From Pseudisothecium myosuroides (Eukaryota; Streptophyta; Bryopsida; Hypnales; Lembophyllaceae), in contig OX637296.1 in the NCBI GenBank assembly GCA_951799445.1, positions 12,028,001 through 12,092,000 of the forward strand: 64,000 nt of DNA, in the 5' to 3' direction. Positions 1-14,900 of this stretch are shown here, piece by piece. A program made the position numbers and the translations under genes. Each line of letters opens with the position of its first letter. Within the stretch, counting starts at the first letter, position 1. The notes under the pieces were generated by a model. The model made no database searches. It was not told where the DNA came from and was given only the letters and a program-made list of their open reading frames with translations.

Positions 1-3000
1 TTGAAGCTAAAGTGCATCGAACTACTCATTTACTTGCCAATAAGAATAAATAAAATTAGTTTATCTCTAATGATAGTAACTATGCTTAGTTATTATTAGT
101 GATGATTACGGGTGCATTTATTTTAGTGTTCTCTTATTGCCAAGTGATATACGTATTCAAATAAATTAGAAGAAATTGATTTTATGAAATGAAAACAAAT
201 TTGTAAAATGCTACTCAAACGTTCAAAACTTACAAAATCATTTGGGTAGCATTTCTCTAGAGTTTGCTAACAATCTCATGAAAAAAATTGTCATTTAATT
301 TCTCACATATTGTACCATGTGGTCATTGATCAAGGGGGATTTTACTCATGAATGATTAATTAAGTTGATAAATGAGATTTGACAAATGCCTAAATATAAT
401 AGGATTTGTTTTTTTTTAAATAAAAAAATGATTCTTCAACAATAATATCCCATGCATTCCATCATCCATTTTAGGAAATATTTTTTGTCAACTTTAACCA
501 CCTCCAAGTTTGGTAATAAGGTAAAAGACATCCAAATGCACCACACGCCTAAAAGCACCACTTGATGAAATGCTCACATTGTGTACATCTCTCAAATCAA
601 TATGTATCTATTCTTAAAAAGACAAATTTGGAACATGTACCAAAAAAAACTTTGCCTCTACATAATTTTTGCATTTGGTATCCAAATGATGCATTCATTG
701 GTGCATTGAAATCTCCTATCACTTGCTAATGAGAGAATATAAAAATGACACAATTTAATGATGAAAACAATCCATAATAGAAAAAGTGGAGATTATGGGT
801 GTAACCTTAGTGTCCATTTTGGGTGCTCATATTGTTCGTAACTCATGACCGTTCTATCATGATGGGCCATTAGAGGATTTTTGAGGCCTCCAAGAGACTA
901 CAAGTTCTTAGGCCCTGGGAACTCTGGGAACGCGCTGGGAACAGTAATCTGACGTAGTTACGCGAGTGCTACGCCAGAAAATAATAAAAAAAATTAATTT
1001 TTTTTTTTTTTTTTAATAATATTTTAAATTTTTTTAAATTTTTTTAATATTCTAGCTATTCCCAGCTGCGGGAACAGCCCTGAAACGGCCCTTTGCAGCC
1101 CTCAAATTTCTTCTAATGCGCCAAAGATATTCAAATCCGCATCCTTTAAAATTACACTTGTCATGACCTGTGATGGATGAAAGAATTCATGATGATTGTA
1201 TCATGACCTTTTTCATTACCATTGATGGATAAATGCAATGATGGATGAACCAATTCATGATGAAATGTGCACTAGTAGGCAAGCAAAGATAGATATCTTT
1301 GGATGGTGGATTTGTGCTTTGTAGTGAGACAATTCCACTTAGATGATAAGGGCATTGGAGTTATTAGAGATAGATATCTCAAAATGATGGATTTATGCAT
1401 TGAGTTAAACAACTCCAGTTGGATGATTAGTACACTTGAGTTAGACAATTTTCAAATAAAGACACGTGTATTGGAACTTGGAGTTAGATAGCTCCAAGTA
1501 GAAGATCATGATTTGGAAAAGTCAGTATAATTAGGACTTTTACTTTAATGGATGGTCCTAAATAGGACCAAGGGTAGAAAGCTAAAGGTAGAAAAAAAGT
1601 CCTAGTCTCTCTTCAAGGACTAATAGTCTTTAATTATATTCTTTATTGTATAAGATGGAGCTTGGGGGTGAGGAGACTCTCTTTGGAGATTGATTTTTCT
1701 TTATGGTCAAGTGGTTTGAGCTCTTTGTCATGATGTGGGCCGTCTATTAGTTAAAAGTAGACATTTATATATTTTCATATTAGTCCTACAATAGGAGTTT
1801 AGTTACTCAAAGGTCGAGTGGCGTTTATTTTTATTTTAGCTTTTACATTAGCTTTTAAGTTTTAACTATTTTTATTTAAATGATTAGTATTTAAAGGAAA
1901 TAAGGAGATGAAAAAAAGGGGGGGGAATTATTATGAGTTTTTTTTTTTTTGAAATTAATATATTATAAATTTTGATATTTGATTCTTGATACTTTGTACT
2001 TGATTCTTGACTAGTCTTTAAAAATATACAAACATTCACCACAACTAGAAGTTCCGTGCTTTTCTGGATAGACCGCAAACTTCGCGACATAAGAACACTC
2101 TTGTCAGTAAGTATATTTCTCTATTCTTAATTAGTGCCCATTGTCGGAGGTCTGTTTTAACACTTCATTTAAATTCTTGTCACTTCCATTTTGTCGTCCG
2201 GAACCTTACGACTTGTGGGCTTTGCTATCAAGCATTCCAAATCTAAGCATAGTAGAAGCAACTTTGCATTTTTTAATTGAGAATCAATCAGTAACCCGTG
2301 TTGGTGTGCTCTCTTGCTTCTCTTTTGTAAGCTGCTGGCCATGGCAAAATTCCTTCTTTCTTTAATGAACTGATCCCTCTTAGAATTTGACAATGCTAGC
2401 TATAGGACCTGTGCATATTTTTGTTGGATGTGTATATCTTTCCATTCCATAACCAACTGCTTGTAGATGTAACGATGTATACAGGTCTCTTGTGGGGTTG
2501 CTGATATATATCTTGCTGTTGTTCAGCTTAGCTCCCTCCTCATTGTGTGCTAATAAATCAGGTCATGTATTGTACAATAGAAGGAAGAAGAACGTTGTCA
2601 AGTTGGGTTTTGAAATTATAGGTCGAGAGTATTTCTAGGTGAATTTTCATTTTCGTAATTAACTATTCCTAGATGATGCATTATTGTTTGATTGATTGTC
2701 TTTATCGATCTCGCTTTTGTCGATCCTTTAACTGTTAATTGTGGGCGTGGTTCTCTTTCATTGTATCGACCATTTGGGCAATGTCTCATCAACGGAGAAT
2801 TGCTGCCAATTGTTGAGCGTGATGTAAATTCTTATCTTGTGAATTTTGCACAAGGTGATAATCGAAGATATTTGGAAAGGATGTGGGTGGTTATCTACGC
2901 ATAGCAGACTTTATTTAGCAGACTAGAAGCTCAATTTCTGTTCAGTCAAACTTCTGTACTTTGAGGTTCTTTGACATGACATTCTGGAATATCCTACACA

Positions 3001-3215
3001 TATTAAAAGTTTCATTAACTGTAGGACTCTCGCCAAGCATTTAAATGATGTCAAAGTTAATGTTTTTGGTACCCTAGGCAAGCACATTATTTTAGCAGTT
3101 CAAGGTGTAATATTGAAGGTTTGTCATGAGGGATGGAATATTAAGGTAGATGAAGTGCAATTCCAACATATTTGGTGGTCAAATTCTTGCTTATGGCTTG
3201 TTTGCTTCTTTCAGG
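1..3215. other. Region upstream of F-box/kelch gene
   Basis: This stretch is AT-rich with no convincing coding region. Around 1165-1460 there are loosely repeated units containing gatggatgaa and aattcatgatga. The part from about 2100 to 3214 is less AT-rich and may contain leader exons of the downstream F-box gene. It ends in a strong T-rich 3' splice site (AG at 3213-3214) immediately before the proposed start codon. The short ORFs at 2141-2904 have no recognisable domain. Confidence 0.4.
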
Positions 3216-4406
3216 ATGTCTTGTGTAAGGTTGAAGACAGTGGCCTTGGCGTTGGAGGATTTGGAGCCTGCTCTATGGGGAACTCTCACACCTTGTCTCT
3301 TGGACCTTATGTTCCTTTGTCTTCCTGTTGCTCAAATCAGTCAACTTCGTCATCTTTCCAAGCTCTGGAAGGCAGCCATTGATTCGGTAGAATCTGAATT
3401 TAACATGTTGCTTGAAGACAAAGTTTACCCGAACCTGCTTGGTCTCATAGGCAAGACTCCGCTTGGTTTCATAGGCAAGAACGTGCCGTGTGTATGGATG
3501 TTTGATGTGAAGCAACACCGATGGTGTAGTCGTGAGATTGATCATTCAATTGATGAAGGGTTCAAAGTGGTTGCAGTCGATGGAGGACTATTTTGTTTAG
3601 TTTCCATGAAGGACCCGAAGCTGACTATCATGGTGGTGATAAATCCATTAACAAGAAAGAAAGTTGAGCTCCCTCGTTTACTCTACATATATAATTTGTT
3701 GACTAATGAGCCCTCGATGTTACAGCTCAAGGTGAATCGGAAAAACAATCAATATCAGTTTTTTTTTATAGGCTATATACAACAACATAGTGGTAACAAG
3801 GGTCTCATAGCTCAAGTGTATGACTCTCAGACCAAACAGTGGAGCATGGTGGAATCAAGAGAGAAGTCATGGGGTTGCAATTCAGGGCACTTGTATGGTT
3901 GGAAAGATTACTATGATTTCCATGGAGGACGCTTGGGTCCATGTCTGTATGACTTTGCACAAGGACAACTGCACCGTTATAATGTCAAGATTGAGAAGCG
4001 AGAAAGTTCAAGAATGAATTATGCAATGTTACAGGATAGGATTTTTATTTTGCACACAAAAGAAAGTGGAGATCCTTCCAATTTGATTTCGAAGGATCCT
4101 GAAAATAAGTATGTTATTTCCGAGTATCATCCTTGGCAAAACGCAACTTCGTGGGTGAAAGGGAGAACCCACGATTGCAAGCCTTTTGATGACTATCCAA
4201 AGGACAAACACCGTTTATTTTTGCATGCATGTAACGGGTATTTGATGGTCATTGTACGTAATTATAGGCCTAAGGATCTTCATGTGTGGCTATACAACTT
4301 GTCTACTTACAAGTGGCGCATCCTTTCAAACATACCTGGATTAGACTTTTTCTTTCATGATAGGGAAGTCTTGATGTGTGAACTTCGGTGGAGTGCTACA
4401 CCATGA
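3216..4406 (+). CDS. F-box/kelch-like protein
   Basis: A single open frame of 396 residues. The ATG is chosen because it follows a clear acceptor (tttcag at 3209-3214), so an upstream non-coding leader exon is likely, and because the F-box begins soon after. Residues about 18-56 match the F-box pattern: LTPCLLDLMFLCLPVAQ, then LRHLSKLWKAAI, corresponding to the usual LP-x-L..I..LP..L..R.V.K.W..LI. The remainder has blades of a kelch/galactose-oxidase type propeller, such as FDVKQHRWCSREI, VINPLTRKKVELP, VYDSQTKQWSMVE and LYNLSTYKWRILS. Proteins of this kind are usually substrate adaptors of SCF ubiquitin ligases: the F-box binds Skp1/ASK and the propeller binds the target. The target cannot be inferred. 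The length is normal for the family, and the frame is intact. It resembles the C-terminal part of the gene at 59035-60473, so the two may be distant paralogues. Confidence 0.75.
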   Translation: MSCVRLKTVALALEDLEPALWGTLTPCLLDLMFLCLPVAQISQLRHLSKLWKAAIDSVESEFNMLLEDKVYPNLLGLIGKTPLGFIGKNVPCVWMFDVKQHRWCSREIDHSIDEGFKVVAVDGGLFCLVSMKDPKLTIMVVINPLTRKKVELPRLLYIYNLLTNEPSMLQLKVNRKNNQYQFFFIGYIQQHSGNKGLIAQVYDSQTKQWSMVESREKSWGCNSGHLYGWKDYYDFHGGRLGPCLYDFAQGQLHRYNVKIEKRESSRMNYAMLQDRIFILHTKESGDPSNLISKDPENKYVISEYHPWQNATSWVKGRTHDCKPFDDYPKDKHRLFLHACNGYLMVIVRNYRPKDLHVWLYNLSTYKWRILSNIPGLDFFFHDREVLMCELRWSATP

Positions 4407-7301
4407 AGAAGAGTTTGTATTGGTGTGGAGTTGGCCATGAAGCCCAGCCAAGCAGTGGAGTTTCGAAGTTAAAAGTCAAGTGGAACATGTTGAAAGTAAG
4501 TGCCAAAATTGTCAATTTTTTCCTATTTTGAAACTAGCTCCAGTGTAATGAATTTCAAATAATTTGCTACCTACTCCAGTGCAGTGAATTTTGGAAAGTT
4601 CCTATACATTTAACTTCGAGGGATTCTCATAATTCAATTTAGAGGATTTAGTGTCAGTCAACTTTGATTAATTGCTTTCAATAAACTTTAATGAACTCAT
4701 GTCAATGCTATTACAAAACTGTTATTAGAACTTGTGATTCAAGTGCAATCAATTCTTGAGATTCAACTACAATCGAGTCCATGACTCAACTTTGATCAAC
4801 TTTAGTGGTCCAAATTAAATCATAGACACCATCAAGTCGGCCCAATGTTTCATTTTTGTAAACCATTGAAACATTGAATTTAATTTGGGACAAGGCATAA
4901 TTAAAAACCATGGATTTATTTCAAGATAGAGGAAGTATATCTCTACTAAAGTATATACTCAATGTCACAAACTCATAATTTCATTCACCATGCTGATGGT
5001 CACATTCTCATCCATTCTTTTCATCTATATTTTGGAGTCCAAGGAAGGAGCATGTTGTTGCAATGTTTGATGTTGCAAATTTTGCAACGGGATAAGTGTA
5101 AGTTAATTGTATCTGTCAACGAGCTGACAAATGGAACGACAATGTTGATTTAGGAATTAACAAATTTATAAATGCACAAGCTACAAGTTTTTTTTATTTT
5201 TTTTATTTTTTATTTTAGAAATTATCCAATTAAAATATTTACAAAAATATTTTATATTTTTATATTTATAATTTTACAATTTTAAAGTTGTAAAATTAAA
5301 ATTGAAATACATGGATTTTAAGATTTTACACTATCGAACAATCAGATGCCATTCAAAGGTAGTAGCATAAAGAACCAATTGAATCCTTGGTATTAAAATT
5401 ACATTAACCCTTCTATTCATGCAAAAATTATAGACATCACTTGTTAGTGTAGCCTTTGAGGTTCAATATAACCTTTCATGCTTCTTTGTACAACTTAACC
5501 TCAACCACTTCTTCTTTTCTCTATCTTTAAATTGTTGGATTTTGTCGGATGATGTAGTAGGGCCAATAAAACAAATCTCTATGCTATAGCTATAAAGTAG
5601 TTTTATTCAAAGAATTTCACATTTTTATATGCATAGTATGTATTCTTACCAAAAAAATTCACTTCTATTCAAAGAATTATGGTAATTAAAAATTTTAATT
5701 AAAAAATCTAAAAATTTAATACCATAATTATATGAAAGAAGAAATCACTTCATCTTTGACATAAAAAATAATAAAATATCACTCACATAGAGCAACAGAA
5801 TGGAGGATAAAAAATTACTGTAGATGATACAAACTGGAGGATGTTTCTATGGTAAATAATCCTCATTATAGTTCTTTTTCTGAAACCAACTCTATAGATT
5901 TCTTACCTGAAATGCACTCCTACTATTCATGAGAGTTTAGAGTTAGTTTTTTAAACACCATTGTAAAACATGATCGTTGCAGGAAAGACTTGTTGTTTTT
6001 GTTCCACTTTGGTTGATTTTAGCCATTTTGGGGGGAGTACTATAAAAATAGAAAAACATTTTTTTTAAATATGAAAAATATGAATTTAAATGTATATACT
6101 TGTAAGAAGAAGGTACCCTATGAGGGATAAGCAAAAAATATTCTCTAAATAGGAGAACTAGAAAAGTATAGAATCGCAAGAAAATAAATATTTTGACTTT
6201 TTAATTTGTAAAAAATAGGAAAAATAATTTTCAAAAAAATAAAAATCGAACATTTGGAAAGACTTCATAGTAAAGAAATTTCACCCCAAGAATGATCTTG
6301 AAACCATTTTCAATATTCAAAATTGTGCTCGCAAGGGAGCCCTATTTGCATGAACGTAGAGAACATAAAATAAAATATTTTAAAATTCCCCTTGGTAGAA
6401 ATATGACTGCCTACTATAGAAATAGACCATAGAAATTTCAGCTCTAAATCATTAAATTTGGGGACTTCATAGTACTCAAAACCCCTAAAACTCAAAACGT
6501 GACATATTAATTTAATTGAGTTTTAAATATAAAAGGATTTTTTTAATTTAAAAAAAAATTGGTATATGATTATACTCAAGAGAAACATCTCCAATAAAAA
6601 TTTCAAATTCATGCGAATCAAGTTTCAAAAGCAACACCAACATTTGGACAAAAAACCAACACTAAACTTAGATATTGATTACCTAAGATGCCCAATATTC
6701 CCTCCAATCCAAAATGATCTTCATGTTGGCATGTGTTTGTTGTCCCAAAAAGATCTTCATGTTGTGACATAGGAAAAAGGGCCCACAAATGTCTTGACAA
6801 TTGTAGAATACAATTTTACTACAGACTGAGAATTTATTCTAAACCTCCGTCCAAGCTGGCCCATCTTCCTTCCAATCAAAACCTAAACTAGCTCCAGTCT
6901 AATTAGTTGGCCTCATCTCCCTTCCAATTAAAACTTCAACCAACTCTAAAATGTAGTCTAATTTTCAAGCGCCAGCACCTCATTTTAGCATCCGCATTCA
7001 ATTATCCAACAATTGCCTATCAACGTAGAAACAACAATGCGGTAGACAATTCAAGAAAGAGATCCCAAGTTACACAAGAACTATGCTACACTAGTCAAAT
7101 GACTGGCCATTGGTGCTCCTTACAAATGTCTCCAAAATCCAATTTTTAAGTACTTCCAAACCACACTTTGAAAACTAATCCAAAACTCATAATTCCAATA
7201 CTTACAATAGGAGTGTACCAAACTCTACTTACAAGAAAATTCAAAATAGGTTAAAATTTTTTAATCTTCAACCTTAATACAGAGCATTTTGCTCAATAGA
7301 A
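4407..7301. other. AT-rich intergenic DNA
   Basis: No gene, RNA or bounded transposon was recognised. There are long A/T homopolymer runs near 5190-5300 and 6060. Short ORFs in this stretch have low-complexity composition and no domain signature. Confidence 0.5.
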
Positions 7302-7324
7302 AGATCATTTTGGAACGGAGGGAG
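7302..7324. repeat. Stowaway-like MITE terminus
   Basis: The sequence ATTTTGGAACGGAGGGAG followed by TA matches the right end of Stowaway MITEs (reverse complement CTCCCTCCGTTCC, TA target site). The left partner was not found intact; a degraded candidate, cctccgtcc, lies near 6845. This is probably a remnant. Confidence 0.45.
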
Positions 7325-7902
7325 TACATCTTTGGAATATCGGAGCCTAGATCAATTTGGTATATACTTGTAATTAGCTATTAGAAGTATTCATAGTTTG
7401 TTAATACAATTGATTAATCCTTTTAGTTCCACTTTATTTTTTGAAACAAATGTATTTGCTAAACTAGTTGTTCCTTCATAGACTAATTACACTTATAAAT
7501 TTTCAATTTTTTTATGAAATCAAGTGTTGCGCGCTAACAAGAATAATTCCTTATTTCACCTTGTTCTTCCACCATACTGTCTTATAAAGTCAAGAATTGA
7601 ATGGGCACAATAAGAGATAAAGAGGTTTGAAGATAGAAAAGGGGTGATTTGTTTCTATTGAAACAATTTTTTTGATTGCCAAACAATATTAACAAACCTA
7701 TATAGTTTTATGATAGGAACAATATTCAAATATATATTTTGAGCTGAGTTTTGAGCATATAGATCTAATTTTCTTACAAGAAACTTTTTTGCATTTCCAA
7801 ATTTTGAATGAGAGGTGCGCAATTCATGCATAGACTTCCTTTTAAATTCTCTTTGCCCCATTAAATATGAGAAATTGTAGCAATGCAAAAAACCATCATC
7901 AA

Positions 7903-8298
7903 AGGGAGCCGACTTCTTTCCAACCAGATAAGCAATTACACATATTTGCAGGGCAGGTTTCTTCAAGGGAGGAATTTTTTTATGTGTAGAAATAGAGTTT
8001 GAAAGGTTGTCAGAATTTTCTAGATTTTTATTTTCCAAATATAATTACTATGAATTTTTTTGCTGAAGATTCTATTCAACCTATACTTGTTATATAGACC
8101 TTCCTATTTCCGACCAAGGACTGGTTGCAAATCCACCAAGGGTTGGTTGCAATATTGAGAGTCTTGTAGCCAATCATAATGTGCCACAATTGCGGTGGGA
8201 ACGATGTTGTTATTAAAGACTGTTTGTCTCGTCCTAAGCGGAAGAGAACAAACTACTTAGCAAAAATAGGTGCCTAGTCGGAAAGGGGTCGGCTCCCT
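7903..8298. mobile_element. MITE, GGTAGG-family relative (396 bp)
   Basis: The terminal inverted repeats AGGGAGCCGACTTCTTTCC and AGGGAGCCGACCCCTTTCC match at 17 of 19 positions. The interior is clearly homologous to the element at 62517-62926; both contain the stretch around 'ggttgcaatattgaga' and 'agccaatcataatgt'. No target duplication is obvious. There is no coding capacity, so it is non-autonomous. Confidence 0.65.
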
Positions 8299-8841
8299 AA
8301 TATCAAAAGAAGTTGTTGTTGGTTTTCTTGCAATTAGTATATCTCACTTATGTAACTCATCATACAAACATTTAACTACTTTTAAGTATTTTAGTAAACA
8401 AAAACAAAAAATAACCATCAATTATTGACTTAACCTTGGGACAAAGACTACACATCAACTTCTCAATTTTGAAAGTCCTATTCATATCAACGACTCCTTC
8501 TCAAAGATGACCGTTTATTTATGAAAAGTTTATACTAGTAATAATTTCAACCATGCACAAATAATTTCACCTACAACAAATGTTTTCAGCCCCACTTTGT
8601 TTGATAATCTCTAGATGAAAGATGTGGAATGTGAAGGCAAAATCTTAAATTCCAAAGCTCTGCAATGGTGAAACCTTCTTTGGTTGCCAAATATGATGAA
8701 TGATTGTAGAATTTATGTCAATATAAGTTTGATATTTCTAATTCATCTTTTGCTCTACTTCACAAATGAAAAGATGATCAAACCTTTACTACAACAACGA
8801 TGAAAACAAATTTCACATTGTGCAAGGAAAAATAGAATTAA

Positions 8842-9833
8842 CCCCTGAGCGCCCCACAGGCTGAAATCTGGCCTCCCACAATTTAATTTGGCCCAAATTC
8901 AATCTGGATCTTGATTGTACTGCCCAAAATAGAGTACAAAGGGGTTATAAGGTAGGAGGTCCTATAATGGAGCATTTAAGGGCTGGAATTGAATTTTGAA
9001 GAGATGAAATATCTTGAAATCTTTTTCAGTCAATTTTTCTTGAAAAACAGATTGAGTTGACATCTAACCCAAGTCATTTCATATTTTTTCATGCTTTTTT
9101 GAATTAGTTAAAACATTTTGAAGTTGAAATGACATAGGGATCTAAAATGGTGCCCTAGCTAAAATGTACACAGTCTGTACATTGATGGAGGCTATGAAAA
9201 AATACCATGTACAAACAATTTACATTTAAGTTAGGGCTCCATTTTAGAGCCCGTTCCATTTAAGGACCTCCTACCTTAGTACATGGGAGTGATGCTGCGG
9301 AGTAGTTTCCATGGAAATCATTGGTCTACACACGAGGTGGGGACCGGCCCTTGAATGCGTTGTAAAGGGAAATTTGCTTTTTGAGGAATTGGGGATTGTC
9401 AAACTCACCAGGATTAGGTCGGTCGGAGAAGCACTTGCGCTCTAACCTTCAAGGATATTAATGTGCGTGATAAATGCTACAGGCGGGGGGAGGTCCTGAA
9501 ATTTGGCAAGCACAGAGATGCTTGCATACCCCGGCCCCTGCCAAATTTTCAGGGATAGAGACCAATGCCTCCGGTCGCAAATGCATTCTGAACCACACAA
9601 CCTCCCCTAAAATCGCCCCTCCAAATATTTTCTCGCACATTTCGACCACTATAATCTTACAATTCATACGATCAACTCCCTCCAAATTTCAACAGCAACT
9701 GAGGACCCTACCCTACTCGGACTTTCAATGGTGAAATTCCGCAGATCTTATTTTTGCACCTGCTGTGGCTATTTCCGTTGACGGTGGTCCACCATGACCA
9801 GATAGTCTGAAGCACAGGTTGGGCGCTCAGGGG
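8842..9833. mobile_element. TTAA-flanked element (992 bp), piggyBac-like ends
   Basis: It is bounded by TTAA on both sides (8838-8841 and 9834-9837). Its termini CCCCTGAGCGCCC are identical for 13 bp in inverted orientation. A TTAA target site with CCC-starting ends is the hallmark of the piggyBac superfamily. There is no transposase. A second MITE (8948-9278) is nested inside. The right half holds a GC-rich imperfect hairpin around 9484-9560. Superfamily assignment rests on ends and target site only. Confidence 0.6.
8948..9278. mobile_element. TAAGGTAGG-family MITE nested in the TTAA element
   Basis: The inverted ends TAAGGTAGGAGGTCCT and its complement lie at 8948 and 9278. The interior shares 'catctaacccaagtc' and the following 'tttcatattttt' with the element at 62029-62327, so both are copies of one family. 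No coding capacity. Confidence 0.6.
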
Positions 9834-9837
9834 TTAA

Positions 9838-11956
9838 GAAAATTGTGAACCCATAAAATTCACTTATTTGAAAGGGCAAAGAGAATTTTAAAGTATATTC
9901 TAGCATTAATTACAAGTTCTTTTAATCCTAGGTAGGTCAATCATATTCTTGCATTAGTGAAAATGATTTATGCTTGATCTCTTGTAACTACTACTTTTAT
10001 TTTCAATCAATGAATTAACATAAGAATGGATTATATTTTGATTCAAAATAATATGAGACTTGTGATTACTTAGAATGTACTATAGTACAATGTTCAAATA
10101 GAGAGATCAAAAAGTGTTTTGCCTTCTAATTTCAACACCAATGTTTTTGCTATCAATGAAGTTATCTTACATTGGAGGTAATGAGTGGGAATCTTCAAAA
10201 CAATGGGCAGGGTTCCATGCTCAAGATTATCCTACAATTGCGGAATTGCCTTGGGTACTTCACTTTACCTTGTAATCCATCCATACATGAATTGAAACTT
10301 TTTATTATGGGGGCTATTTCGCTATTGTTTCACAATAGATATGTTTCTATTTATTATACTTCTACATACTTTTTGCCCATTTTCTAGCACCCTATGGTAC
10401 TTAAAACTAAATATATATATATAGACATTATATATCAAACAATTCATACAAACAAATTATACATGTACAATAGGAGAAAAATCCAAAGAAAGTGAAAATC
10501 CTACAAGTTGTATTGTATTGGCTAAGCCTAACTTATACATTTACAAATGTAGTAGGTTAAGGTCCCAAAATCTTACAAAATGTGCCAGCAAGTACACTAG
10601 TTTCAAAGTTTAGGATTCAAGGTATAGTACAACAATAGCTCCAGCTTGAAAAAAGCCTTGAATTTACACACCCAGCCCATGAGACGTTGTTTATTATTTT
10701 GTCTATTTACAAATGGAAAATGAAAGTTCCTGATAAAGGTCCCCCCCTTGTTTTTTAGACTACACCTTGTGCAAATTTCCAAAATATGTACTATGGATCA
10801 TTACAATGTTAGTATTGTATAGTAGTTGTAATACAATATCATGCTTCAAAAAATTGATGCTATAATAAATTGAATATTTTCAAATTATTAGCTCCAACAT
10901 TTAAAATGTATCCTATAGTAGGTCTCACATTGTTTCTAATAAAAATAACCATTAGTGAAGTACCTTAGGGAATTGTGCAAGGAAATGAAGACTACAAATT
11001 ATTTAGTGGGACTTCAATCTAGGGATTGAATTACTGTCAAACCCCCATACAAAGTTACTTAGATCATAGGAAAACTTTTCTAGAGTTTTATGATTCTAAA
11101 GTAAATGGTGAATGATTACAATGTCTGACATATTGACACTTGAGTAAAAGTAGGCCTATAGGCGTTCTTGAAGAGAAACCTACTATTTTTTTCAAATCTT
11201 TGGTTGCCTTCATTGAACTTGATGATTTACTTCAAATACTTTGCACACCCCTTGCTTGCTGAGGAAAAAAATCTAGATGAAATTTTTTCCATTCTATGGG
11301 CTCCATGGCCTCCCAAATTCATTTGTCAAACATCAATGGTATGTTGTGGCATTACCGAATTAACCCTCTAGATCCTGGAAGAGTCATCAATGGTCACTCA
11401 AAGTATATAATTTTGAGTTGTATGAAATCAATTTAGATATAGAGCTTCTAGCAAATTGGTCAGATGTTAGAAATCTTACACTATCTCAAATGGTACAAGA
11501 ATTACAAGATTCCAAGTTGTAGAAGATCTCCAAGTACTACAACATACACTAGTATTATGCTAATGATATACTAATACACCACAAAATATGCCAATATATA
11601 CCAATATACTAGTGCTTGATCATAATGCATGGAATTGCGATTTGCACATTTAAGTTTTTGAAGATCATAAACTTGGCATTTAGTTTATTAGGATTGGTGT
11701 TGCGATCTTGTAACAAATACATGAATTAACAGTAGACAAGAGAATAAGTTTGCATCTTAACATCTATATGGATTACATTTTCTTACTTTGATAGGAAAAT
11801 TGAAGAAAAATTTGTATATTTGCTGGTAGTGTGTTTTTGGATAGGTTAATTTCATGTCAAAGTTTGCACCATTAAAAATCTTCGTTCTTGTGATCTCTAC
11901 ATAGTTATAAAAATGACAAGGTCTCTAAGTAATCTACCATCTATCTTACCATCTAT
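9838..11956. other. AT-rich intergenic DNA
   Basis: No supported gene. There is a short AT dinucleotide run near 10410-10425 and scattered small inverted repeats (for example two ACTAGT-containing motifs near 11549 and 11609). The small ORFs at 10172 and 11168 have no recognisable domain. Confidence 0.45.
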
Positions 11957-11964
11957 CTTACCAT

Positions 11965-12105
11965 CAGCGTTTTTTTTTCTGGCGACAAAACGCTAGGTTG
12001 TCAGGCCTGTAAGCCACTGCGCCTGGCTCCCTCCCAAAATTCACCTTTGGTGGGAGGGCACGCAGGGCTTTACTGTAGAGTTTGTCGCCAGAAAAAAAAA
12101 CGCTG
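11965..12105. mobile_element. hAT-type MITE (141 bp) with 8-bp TSD
   Basis: The ends are CAGCGTTTTTTTTTCTGGCG and its inverted copy. They are flanked by a perfect 8-bp direct repeat CTTACCAT (11957-11964 and 12106-12113). The 8-bp duplication and CAGNG termini are diagnostic of the hAT superfamily. The inner part holds a second small hairpin built on ggctccctccc/ggtgggagggc. It has no coding capacity and sits about 1 kb beyond the RPS3 stop codon. Confidence 0.85.
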
Positions 12106-12113
12106 CTTACCAT

Positions 12114-13124
12114 ATGCCTAATAGTACACAAATCTATTGCAAAACGCATAGTTGGATGTGCACCATATTTAGCATGTCATAACATCACCAAATATACTTT
12201 CACTTTCTTGGGTTGAATATACGCATACAATTTCATGATTCTGGAAAGGGCGATGATTCAAAAGTCGGTATAGGGTACCGAGTTCTTCAAAAAGACAGGG
12301 GAACCTGAAGGGTTAAAGCCCATGCTCAAATTGTGGATTCAAACGAGAACAAGTCAACACAACTGCTTCCTTAGAAATATAGATCACGCAAATTCAAGGA
12401 TCTCTAGTGGAGAAATTAGGCAATACTCTGAAAATACCAATTTCAGTTCGTAGAAGAGAAAAAAAATTCACTTCTGGCAACTTAGTATCCCGTAAGAATC
12501 GTAAGAGGGGCAGGTGGGAGGAAAATTTAGATCTGGACCTTCCAAGGAATCATCAACTCAATATCCAACATCCATGTAAGAACAACTAGCAACGTAGAAA
12601 AAATATGTAGACTCTACCCACAATTCATGTTCCAACTCAGATTCACCAGTTCCAATTGAAAATCATTACTCCAACTCTTCAGATCTCCATTCCCTGTCCA
12701 GATCTATTTTCCACGTCCCAATTTTAGTACCTCAAAAAACGGGACAAAAAACGGGAATCCGAGCAGTTCCGACAAGATACACACGGACAAATACAAACGA
12801 TGATAAAACGAGAAAAACGCAACTAACCAAATCCCATCGCCAGAAAAAACCAAACAGTGTTTACTCACAGAATACTGAATCAAGCAATCGGATACTGAAG
12901 TGCGTAAGAAACAAAAAAGTCCACATGCAACGGAATCTGCCGACCCAAACAGTGACCTCAAATCCTCTTGCTGCCTCGGAGCCACTACTCAAAAGATCTC
13001 GGTCTCAAAAACCAACGCCCTCTCGTAGAGTCAAGCTTGCTCGCACACTGGATCAATATTCCAGACGTTACATACAGGATTCGGAACCCAAATTGGGACT
13101 TCACATTGAACTCGACGCCCTGAT
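12114..13124 (-). other. RPS3 downstream / 3' UTR region
   Basis: The stretch beyond the RPS3 stop codon presumably carries its 3' UTR and terminator region. No other gene was recognised; ORFs on both strands (12704-13152) overlap each other and lack domain signatures. Confidence 0.4.
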
Positions 13125-14772
<1,648 letters not shown>

Positions 14773-14891
14773 GTTGGAGGCGTCGAGGAAGCGAAACGGT
14801 GACGTCGGCGGGATGAGTGAGTGAGCGAGAGCTTGCAACGACGAGCGCGCGAGCAAAAGAGAGAGAGAGAGTCCCCCGGAGCGCATCTATC

Positions 14892-14900
14892 AAACCCTAG
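14892..14900. promoter_or_regulatory. Telo-box (AAACCCTAG) upstream of RPS3
   Basis: AAACCCTAG lies about 120 bp upstream of the RPS3 start codon. Telo-boxes are a well-known feature of promoters and leaders of plant translation-related genes. Here it may fall in the promoter or the 5' UTR, as the start of transcription is unknown. Confidence 0.6.

Noticed and set aside
876..1107. Possible MITE with TTTGAGGCCTCCAAG and CTTTGCAGCCCTCAAA ends around a poly-T core
   Set aside because: The ends match at only about 13 of 16 positions and no flanking duplication is visible; repeated GGGAAC motifs alone do not define an element.
9458..9734. Overlapping ORFs on both strands in a GC-richer patch
   Set aside because: They lie inside the TTAA-bounded element, overlap in antisense, and show no domain; the openness follows from the composition and hairpin.
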